Notes under the pieces: generated by a model
What the model was told of the DNA's origin: nothing
Databases searched by the model: none
Seen by the model: the letters and a program-made list of their open reading frames with translations, nothing else
In this document: piece by piece, positions 58,361 through 64,000 of the stretch
Position numbering within the stretch: position 1 is the stretch's first letter
Layout: each line of letters opens with the position of its first letter
Position numbers and translations under genes: made by a program
NCBI RefSeq assembly: GCF_913060805.1
Contig: NZ_CAJXTC010000025.1
Location: forward strand, 1-64,000
Length of the DNA stretch: 64,000 nt
Direction: 5' to 3'
Source: an uncultured Draconibacterium sp.
Lineage (GTDB): Bacteria; Bacteroidota; Bacteroidia; Bacteroidales; Prolixibacteraceae

Positions 58361-59302
58361 TTATTTATAATATAACGAACTTATTGACTGATTTTTATAA
58401 ACTCTTCGAATAGCCTCGCCAAAAGCCTCGGCTGTAGAGATATATTTAATTTTGTCGCAGCCTGTTTTTGGTTTAATCGAATCGGTAAAATATACTTCTT
58501 CCAACTCCGATTTTTCAATTCTTTCCACTGCTGGTCCCGATAAAACTCCGTGTGCTGCAAAAGCACGAACGCTTCTGGCACCTTTTTTCTTCATCAGGTT
58601 GGCAGCTTTGGTAATTGTTCCGGCTGTGTCGATCATGTCGTCAACAATAATCACGTCTTTGTTTTCAACATCACCAATAACAGTCATGTTACCCACCTCG
58701 TTAGGACGTGCACGTGTTTTGTGACAAATAACGATACCGGTGTTCAACATTTTTGCATACGTATTGGCACGTTTGGTACCACCCACATCCGGCGAAGCGA
58801 TAATTACATTATCCAATCCCATTTTCTCGATAAACGGAACGAAAAGCGTTGACGCGTACAAATGGTCTACCGGAACATCAAAAAATCCCTGAATCTGGTC
58901 GGCATGCAAATCCATAGTTATCAGCCTGTCGATTCCGGAAACTGAAAGCAGGTCGGCAACCAGTTTAGCACCGATTGAAACCCTTGGCTTGTCTTTACGG
59001 TCCTGACGCGCATAACCAAAATATGGTATTACGGCAATTACTTTGTAAGCGCTTGCACGTTTTGCGGCATCAACCATTAACAACAGCTCCAACAGGTTAT
59101 CGGCAGTAGGAGGAGTTGACTGCACAATAAAAATATGCGAGCCACGAATCGTCTCTTCGTAACAAGGTTCAAATTCGCCGTCGGCAAAAACCGGGCACGA
59201 CGAATGGCCCAGATCAACGTCCAGACTATCGCAAATTTTTTCTGTTAAATGTCGGGTTGCTCGTCCGGTAAAAATTTTAAGTGGGTGAGTTTTCATCTCC
59301 AT
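58361..59302 (-). CDS. prs: Ribose-phosphate pyrophosphokinase
   Basis: 313 residues. PRPP synthetase motifs are the FADGEFEPCYEETIRGSHIFIVQS start, YFGYARQDRKDKPR, the MDLHADQIQGFFDVPVDHL loop and the PRPP-binding VIIVDDMIDTAGT. It makes PRPP for nucleotide, His and Trp synthesis. Starts at the first or third codon (both Met) are possible. It is preceded with no gap by a 34-codon ORF and a TAACTTTG box. Confidence 0.97.
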   Translation of the reverse strand: MEMKTHPLKIFTGRATRHLTEKICDSLDVDLGHSSCPVFADGEFEPCYEETIRGSHIFIVQSTPPTADNLLELLLMVDAAKRASAYKVIAVIPYFGYARQDRKDKPRVSIGAKLVADLLSVSGIDRLITMDLHADQIQGFFDVPVDHLYASTLFVPFIEKMGLDNVIIASPDVGGTKRANTYAKMLNTGIVICHKTRARPNEVGNMTVIGDVENKDVIIVDDMIDTAGTITKAANLMKKKGARSVRAFAAHGVLSGPAVERIEKSELEEVYFTDSIKPKTGCDKIKYISTAEAFGEAIRRVYKNQSISSLYYK

Positions 59303-59407
59303 TTATTTAGTAATTTTTGTTTCAATAAATTGTGTTGGAGTAGATATGGCGATTTGGTCAGACCACATTTCAGAAGTAAAATTCAACAGTACTTTACGTT
59401 TCGCCAT
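59303..59407 (-). CDS. Possible 34-residue leader ORF directly upstream of prs
   Basis: An ATG at 59407 opens a frame starting MAKRKVLLNF and ending ETKITK; its TAA is followed directly by the prs ATG (TAAATG). A TAACTTTG -7 box lies 29 bp upstream, so the ORF would be the first translated segment of the prs mRNA and could couple translation. Composition looks protein-like, but the family is unknown and chance cannot be excluded at this length. Confidence 0.4.
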   Translation of the reverse strand: MAKRKVLLNFTSEMWSDQIAISTPTQFIETKITK

Positions 59408-59435
59408 CTTGATTTCTTTAATAGTAAAGATTCTG

Positions 59436-59443
59436 CAAAGTTA
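59436..59443 (-). promoter_or_regulatory. Candidate -7 box (TAACTTTG) of the prs-rplY-pth-hslR unit
   Basis: The minus strand reads TAACTTTG, a TAnnTTTG match, 28 bp before the 34-codon ORF. No clear -33 TTG lies at standard spacing. Placement suggests one promoter for the small ORF and prs. Confidence 0.5.
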
Positions 59444-59505
59444 AAAACTTTACAGTTTTCTTAAATAATTGTTAGCTCAATTAGTTTGTTCCGTTCAACG
59501 AAAAT

Positions 59506-60102
59506 CTATTGTTGCTTATTTATGTCGGCAATCATCCCCAGAATTTCGTCTTTTCCAATTCCCTTTTCAGCCGAAGATATAAAATAACCGGGCATTGTTT
59601 CCCATATTTCAAACATCTTTTCTTCGTATGCTTTCAAGTTGTTTTCCAACTCTTTAGGTTTCAGCTTATCTGTTTTAGTAAAAACTATATTGAAAGGAAT
59701 TTCGCTAATGCCCAGCCATTCCATAAACTCAAGATCGACTTTTTGTGCTTCGTGGCGCGAGTCGATCAATACAAACAGGCAATACAGATTTTCCCGTTTC
59801 AGGATATAATTTTTGAGCATTTTCTCCCATTTCAGCCGCTCGGCTTTTGGAACCTGAGCATAACCGTAACCGGGTAAATCAACCAGATACCATTCTTTAT
59901 TGATAAGAAAATGATTGATCAGACGCGTTTTTCCGGGTTTGCCCGAAATTTTTGCCAACGATCTTTTGTTGGTGAGCATATTAATTAACGATGACTTGCC
60001 CACATTCGACCGGCCTATAAAAGCGTACTCCGGTCGGTCGGGTGCCGGACATTTGTCAACTGCAGTATTGCTCATCACAAACTGAGCTTCTTTTATCTCC
60101 AT
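59506..60102 (-). CDS. ysxC: Ribosome biogenesis GTPase YsxC/EngB
   Basis: 198 residues. All G motifs are visible: G1 [12 protein letters not shown]2-region [12 protein letters not shown]3 DLPGYGYA, G4 TKTDK and G5 SSAEKG. EngB/YsxC helps assemble the 50S subunit. Length is typical. It follows manA by 46 bp on the same strand. Confidence 0.96.
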   Translation of the reverse strand: MEIKEAQFVMSNTAVDKCPAPDRPEYAFIGRSNVGKSSLINMLTNKRSLAKISGKPGKTRLINHFLINKEWYLVDLPGYGYAQVPKAERLKWEKMLKNYILKRENLYCLFVLIDSRHEAQKVDLEFMEWLGISEIPFNIVFTKTDKLKPKELENNLKAYEEKMFEIWETMPGYFISSAEKGIGKDEILGMIADINKQQ

Positions 60103-60148
60103 AAAAGGTGCATTTTTAGAATGATTTCTTAAGGTAAGAAATATTCTG

Positions 60149-61132
60149 CTATTTGATATAAACCTCGAGAATTTTTACCGATTCGCTTTTTGGTTTCAAT
60201 TGTACCGATTCAAGGCTGGCCGGCAAAAGAACGGTCTCTCCCATCGCCACTGTTTCTGTTCCGCCTTCGGTAACAATTTCAAAATCGCCCTCCATTGTCA
60301 TATAAATAACAAACGAATCGAGCTGGTTGTAATCTTTATCCTGCTCTTTATTGAATTCGATAATATTGGTGGTGAAATACGGGCAGCTTACAATTTCCAC
60401 CGCTTTATTTTCCTCGGTTTTGTAATCTGTTTTATACTGGCTCGAGTACGAAAAATCGATGGCGTCCAACGCTAGATCGGTATGCAATTCGCGCTCGTTT
60501 CCTTTGTCGTCTTTGCGGTTGTAATCGAAAATACGATAAGTTACATCCGACGTTTGCTGAATTTCGGCTACCAAACAGCCTTTGCCAATGGCATGAACAC
60601 GGCCTGCCGGAATGAAGAAAACATCGCCAACCTGTGCCTCATCGTAATGCAGCAAATCGGTTAATTTACCGGCGTTGAAATATTCCAGGTATTTTTCGCG
60701 ATCAACTTCCTGGTTAAATCCTGAATTGATCAACGCTCCTTTTTCGGTTCCGGCCACATACCACATTTCGGTTTTTCCGTAAGCATTATGTCTTTCTTTC
60801 GACAGTTTATCGTTGGGATGAACCTGGATAGAAAGATCGTCCTGCGCATCGATGAATTTAATGAGCAGCGGAAATTCATTTCCAAACTTTTCGTAGACTT
60901 TATCGCCTACCAAATCTCCCATGTAAATTTCAATCAACTCATTCAGGTCGTTACCGGCTAAAAAACCGTTGCTTACCACCGAGATATTTCCGTTAACACC
61001 CGAAAGTTCCCAGCTTTCGCCACAGTTGGGCATATCGCCAAAATCTTTGTTCAGGATGGTTTTCATTCGGTTTCCACCCCAGATTTTATCATGAAAAATA
61101 GGTGTGAATTTTATGGGATACAGATTACTCAT
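60149..61132 (-). CDS. manA: Class I mannose-6-phosphate isomerase
   Basis: 327 residues, the short Gram-positive/Bacteroidota form. Zinc-site and family motifs include [49 protein letters not shown] and [29 protein letters not shown]. It interconverts mannose-6-phosphate and fructose-6-phosphate for mannose catabolism or GDP-sugar synthesis. It is located 36 bp after the Dabb-family gene. Confidence 0.94.
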   Translation of the reverse strand: MSNLYPIKFTPIFHDKIWGGNRMKTILNKDFGDMPNCGESWELSGVNGNISVVSNGFLAGNDLNELIEIYMGDLVGDKVYEKFGNEFPLLIKFIDAQDDLSIQVHPNDKLSKERHNAYGKTEMWYVAGTEKGALINSGFNQEVDREKYLEYFNAGKLTDLLHYDEAQVGDVFFIPAGRVHAIGKGCLVAEIQQTSDVTYRIFDYNRKDDKGNERELHTDLALDAIDFSYSSQYKTDYKTEENKAVEIVSCPYFTTNIIEFNKEQDKDYNQLDSFVIYMTMEGDFEIVTEGGTETVAMGETVLLPASLESVQLKPKSESVKILEVYIK

Positions 61133-61168
61133 AGTTGGTACGGATTATCGTATAATTTAAAAATTGGA

Positions 61169-61468
61169 TTAAAATTTGAAATCAACAGCAGCGCGTGCCT
61201 CGGTAGTTTCGCCAATGCGTTTAACTACTTTTAAATGCTCGGGATGCACACGATATACATCCAGATCTTCAACACTTTCGAAATGCGAAAGCAAGGCCAT
61301 ATCGTAACTTTTCGAGTCTAACTCATAATTTTCGCCTACCTCAATGTGCTTCAATTCGGCAATTTTATCTTTTAAACCCAATAGCATTGCTTTTAGTTCG
61401 GCAATTATTTCCGTTTTTTCTTCGGCCGGATAATCCTTCAATTTAAAAAGAACGACGTGATTAATCAT
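61169..61468 (-). CDS. Dabb-family (stress-responsive A/B barrel) protein
   Basis: 99 residues: MINHVVLFKLKDY start, VGENYE and MALLSHFESVEDLDVYRVHPEHLKVV, the hallmark of the dimeric alpha/beta barrel (Dabb) domain. No active site is evident; many members have unknown roles. It is the first gene of the manA-engB direction; the gap of about 105 bp to the divergent udk contains only a near-match -7 box. Confidence 0.88.
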   Translation of the reverse strand: MINHVVLFKLKDYPAEEKTEIIAELKAMLLGLKDKIAELKHIEVGENYELDSKSYDMALLSHFESVEDLDVYRVHPEHLKVVKRIGETTEARAAVDFKF

Positions 61469-61573
61469 TGCTGTCTATTTTTTGTAACTTGTGCTTTTCT
61501 GGCTGCGAAAATAGTGTTTTCTTAGCGTTTAATTTTAATCTTCAATTATCATTTAACAAATAAATTGGACAGT

Positions 61574-62188
61574 ATGCTGGTAATTGGCATTGCAGGCGGC
61601 ACCGGTTCGGGAAAAACCACGGTTGTAAAAAAAATTAGCGAAAAGTTTTGCGACAACGAGGTGGCGATACTTTCGCACGACTCGTATTATTACGACAACA
61701 GCGATCTTTCGCTGGAAGAACGCAGACAAAAAAACTTCGACCACCCCGATTCTATAGAGTTCGATTTGATGATCGACCACGTAAAAAAATTAAAACAAGG
61801 GCTATCGATCGAAGAGCCGGTTTATTCGTTTATTAGCTGCACCCGACAGGAAGCAACAAATATTGTTGAGCCGAAACAAGTGTTGATAATTGAAGGGATT
61901 TTGTGTCTTACAAATGCAGCATTACGCGATTTAATGGACATAAAAGTTTATGTTGATTGCGACTCGGATGTTCGGCTGGCACGCGTGATACAACGCGATA
62001 TTCAAGAGCGCGGCCGGGATGTTGAACAAGTACTGAAACGCTACAAAAAAACAGTTCGCCCAAGTCACATTCAGTTTATTGAACCAACAAAACGGTACGC
62101 CGATATTATTGTTCCTCAGGGTGGCAAAAACAAAATTGCCATCCAGATTTTAACCAACCACATACTACAAACTTTAAACAAAACCTGA
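61574..62188 (+). CDS. udk: Uridine kinase
   Basis: 204 residues. Walker A GGTGSGKTT at the N-terminus, SHDSYYYDNSDLS, NFDHPDSIEFDLM, IEGILCLTN (Walker B region) and RDIQERGRDVEQVLKRY are typical. It phosphorylates uridine and cytidine. The ATG at 61574 starts directly at the first beta-strand; the TTG at 61565 would add three residues only. Its TGA overlaps the next ATG (TGATG). Confidence 0.96.
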   Translation: MLVIGIAGGTGSGKTTVVKKISEKFCDNEVAILSHDSYYYDNSDLSLEERRQKNFDHPDSIEFDLMIDHVKKLKQGLSIEEPVYSFISCTRQEATNIVEPKQVLIIEGILCLTNAALRDLMDIKVYVDCDSDVRLARVIQRDIQERGRDVEQVLKRYKKTVRPSHIQFIEPTKRYADIIVPQGGKNKIAIQILTNHILQTLNKT

Positions 62189-62910
62189 TGCTTAAAAACC
62201 TAAATATCGAAGAGATTCTTTTTCTCGACATTGAAACCGTGCCGCTTGCACCGGAATATACCGAGCTAAACGAAAAATGGCAACAACTTTGGGAGCGCAA
62301 AATGCAGTTCCAGATCAACGACGGCAAACTACCGCACGAGCTATACGAGCGCGCCGGAATTTATGCTGAGTTTGGTAAAATCGCCTGCATTTCGGCCGGT
62401 TACGTTGTTCAGAAAAAAGGAGAGCCCTATTTTCGTGTGAAATCGTTTTACGATGACGACGAGAAAAAGCTGATCCAGGATTTTTTTAATGCATTAGATA
62501 GTTTTGCACGCGCCGGTAAACGCCGGCTTTGTGCGCACAATGGTCAGGAATTCGATTTTCCATATATTTCGAGAAGAGCGTTGGTAAATAATTTAACGCT
62601 TCCGAAAGTGTTGGATATTGCCGGTGCCAAACCATGGGAAGTAAAAGATATCCTGATCGACACCTTGCAGCTTTGGAAATTTGGTGATTATAAACATTAC
62701 ACATCGTTGTCGTTGTTGTGCGAGTTATTCAACATTCCAACCCCAAAAGACGACATTGACGGTAGCCAGGTTGCCAAAGTTTACTGGGAAGAAAACGATA
62801 TTGACCGCATTGTAAAATACTGCGAAAAAGATACAATGGCCGTTGCCAACCTGCTGTTAAAATACAAAGGCGATAAGATTATTCCTTTTGAGAATCTGGA
62901 GAGCGTGTAA
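62188..62910 (+). CDS. Predicted 3'-5' exonuclease (DEDD fold, PolB-like)
   Basis: 240 residues. The exonuclease motifs are Exo I FLDIETVP, Exo II HNGQEFDFPYISRR and Exo III YCEKDTMAV (DEDDy type). No polymerase domain is present. It matches the stand-alone predicted 3'-5' exonuclease family related to DNA polymerase B. It is translationally coupled to udk. The substrate, DNA or RNA, is unknown. Confidence 0.9.
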   Translation: MLKNLNIEEILFLDIETVPLAPEYTELNEKWQQLWERKMQFQINDGKLPHELYERAGIYAEFGKIACISAGYVVQKKGEPYFRVKSFYDDDEKKLIQDFFNALDSFARAGKRRLCAHNGQEFDFPYISRRALVNNLTLPKVLDIAGAKPWEVKDILIDTLQLWKFGDYKHYTSLSLLCELFNIPTPKDDIDGSQVAKVYWEENDIDRIVKYCEKDTMAVANLLLKYKGDKIIPFENLESV

Positions 62911-62925
62911 ATATTCTTGAACAAG

Positions 62926-63285
62926 CTAGATAAGCAAACCCAGTAAGTACGAAAACAAATTACACAGAAAAGCCAGCAATAGCATTTTCCGGTAATCGAT
63001 TTTAAAGAACAAGTAAAAGATCAGCGATTCAACAATTACTACGCCCAGCTCGCCAATAAGATGATACCACAGTTTATCGGAGATAAAAGCGGGCAGAATA
63101 AACCATAAGTAAGGCAATGTTGTAGCGGTAGCCAAAGCAACAACGGCCAGCATTTTTGGCCAGCCGCTTTTGCGAATTTCTTTAAAATAAGGACTGCAGA
63201 TTAAAATAAAGAAACAAATTACCTCGGCTAAAATGGTAATTAGCAGCGCACTTATAAAATCTTTTTCGTATTGAAAAGCTTCCAT
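62926..63285 (-). CDS. Small integral membrane protein, unknown
   Basis: 119 residues with about four hydrophobic helices (about 13-33, 45-68, 75-97, 100-119) and short basic loops. It is not recognised as a family. Its ATG overlaps the stop of the upstream gene by one base (TAATG), so it works with, or is at least made with, the 168-residue protein upstream. It converges on the exonuclease gene with a 15-bp gap. Confidence 0.75.
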   Translation of the reverse strand: MEAFQYEKDFISALLITILAEVICFFILICSPYFKEIRKSGWPKMLAVVALATATTLPYLWFILPAFISDKLWYHLIGELGVVIVESLIFYLFFKIDYRKMLLLAFLCNLFSYLLGLLI

Positions 63286-63791
63286 TAATATTCCTCAACG
63301 TCTTTTGAGTTATCAGAGAAATACGAGATATGTGTTTTTAGTTTTGCCACAAAAACATCATCCGTAACTTTCTCCATTTCATAAAATATCTCTTCTTTTT
63401 CAAGCATCGATGAATTGGATATAAACAAAGTCTCCGAACTTAATATCGCTCCCGGATCAACCTTCTCCAAGACATAATCCTGGGTAAGATTTTCAACACC
63501 TCCAAGTTCTGTCAGCCTGCTTTTTTTAATTCCAAAAACATATAACGAATTAAACTTGTACCCTTTATGTAGCGATTGATCATCATCAATCAGGTAAAAA
63601 TCGTTTTCATCAGCCATTGGACCTGTTATATAACCGACAAATTGGATATCGGGGAAATCGCTGCAATTGGTTATTTGCACTGTTCGCTGAACCTGATGCG
63701 AATTTTCAGGAATTATGTCAGACTTTAAAACAACGAATGCGAATAAAAAGATAACTCCAAGTACAATTTTATTGGGACGGTAGTTCTTCAT
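63285..63791 (-). CDS. Single-span extracytoplasmic protein, unknown
   Basis: 168 residues from the ATG at 63791 (the earlier TTG would add five residues). One N-terminal hydrophobic segment (about 8-25) serves as signal or anchor; the rest is an acidic soluble domain (ENDFYLIDDDQSLHKGYKF, FYEMEKVTDDVFVAKLK). No family is recognised. It lies between a small lipoprotein gene and a membrane-protein gene, forming a three-gene unit of unknown role. Confidence 0.75.
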   Translation of the reverse strand: MKNYRPNKIVLGVIFLFAFVVLKSDIIPENSHQVQRTVQITNCSDFPDIQFVGYITGPMADENDFYLIDDDQSLHKGYKFNSLYVFGIKKSRLTELGGVENLTQDYVLEKVDPGAILSSETLFISNSSMLEKEEIFYEMEKVTDDVFVAKLKTHISYFSDNSKDVEEY

Positions 63792-63798
63792 AGCTTTA

Positions 63799-63924
63799 TT
63801 ATTCAATGATTTCTACTCTTACATTTTCATATGTCGAATCAATCTCGACTTTTTGTTTCTTATCTTCATCGGTACACGATGCGAGAATGAGTAGTGCGAT
63901 AACAGCAAAGAGGATTTTTTTCAT
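63799..63924 (-). CDS. Small lipoprotein, 41 residues
   Basis: ATG at 63924 in an A-rich leader (AAAAAAAACAAACC). The product is a classical lipoprotein signal MKKILFAVIALLILASC with Cys17, then a 24-residue charged tail (DEDKKQK...VRVEIIE). It ends 8 bp before the next gene. The size is at the lower limit, but the lipobox, leader and close spacing make a real gene likely. Upstream to the window end only AT-rich sequence is seen. Confidence 0.7.
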   Translation of the reverse strand: MKKILFAVIALLILASCTDEDKKQKVEIDSTYENVRVEIIE

Positions 63925-64000
63925 GGTTTGTTTTTTTTGAGTATTGTTTCGGTTAAGATGCATTTGCAGTAAAAAAGGTTGCTTTTAAATTTACATAAAA

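Overview
The window comes from a Bacteroidota chromosome, probably a Marinilabiliales/Prolixibacteraceae-type organism (the order is inference). Supporting signs are two SusC/SusD pairs, type IX secretion features (a PorP/SprF protein, a CHU_C-type C-terminus and several C-terminal sorting-like domains), a hybrid two-component regulator, A-rich leaders without clear Shine-Dalgarno sites, and TAnnTTTG -7 boxes upstream of several genes.

Layout. 1-3.9 kb (+): the 3' part of a giant repetitive T9SS-exported adhesin, then its PorP/SprF partner. 3.9-5.3 kb (-): a BFD-like ferredoxin, YjbQ and an HD-domain hydrolase, translationally coupled. 5.48 kb: tRNA-Arg(CCG) with a strong terminator. 5.7-49.1 kb (all -): a very large xylan / glucuronoarabinoxylan utilisation locus. 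Its core is SusC-SusD-SusC-SusD-XusE-like-Xyn10C-like, the order known from Prevotella/Bacteroides xylan systems. Around it lie GH10, two GH115 alpha-glucuronidases, an SGNH esterase, a CE15-like glucuronoyl esterase, GH8, four GH43, a CE6-like acetylesterase, a modular GH98, a four-repeat unknown surface protein and one hybrid two-component regulator. Together they would bind glucuronoarabinoxylan at the surface, strip acetyl, arabinosyl and glucuronosyl groups, cut the backbone, import oligosaccharides and finish them in the periplasm.

49.1-50.75 kb is gene-poor but holds two converging short transcription units, each with the same palindrome placed 31 bp upstream of a -7 box. 50.75-64 kb is mostly housekeeping: lnt, a split 5'-nucleotidase, an amidase, a DCC protein, a DUF4924-like protein, hslR-pth-rplY-prs, engB, manA, udk, a DEDD exonuclease and small membrane or lipoproteins.

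Most unusual points: (1) a 227-bp array at 55605-55831 of twelve TGCGAG-type hexamers at exact 21-bp steps, six in one orientation and six inverted about one dyad; (2) the Xyn10C-position protein has lost most GH10 active-site residues and looks like a binding protein; (3) two short transcripts share an operator-promoter geometry; (4) a four-module protein carries an unrecognised aromatic repeat; (5) the CE15-like esterase lacks the Arg of its signature motif.
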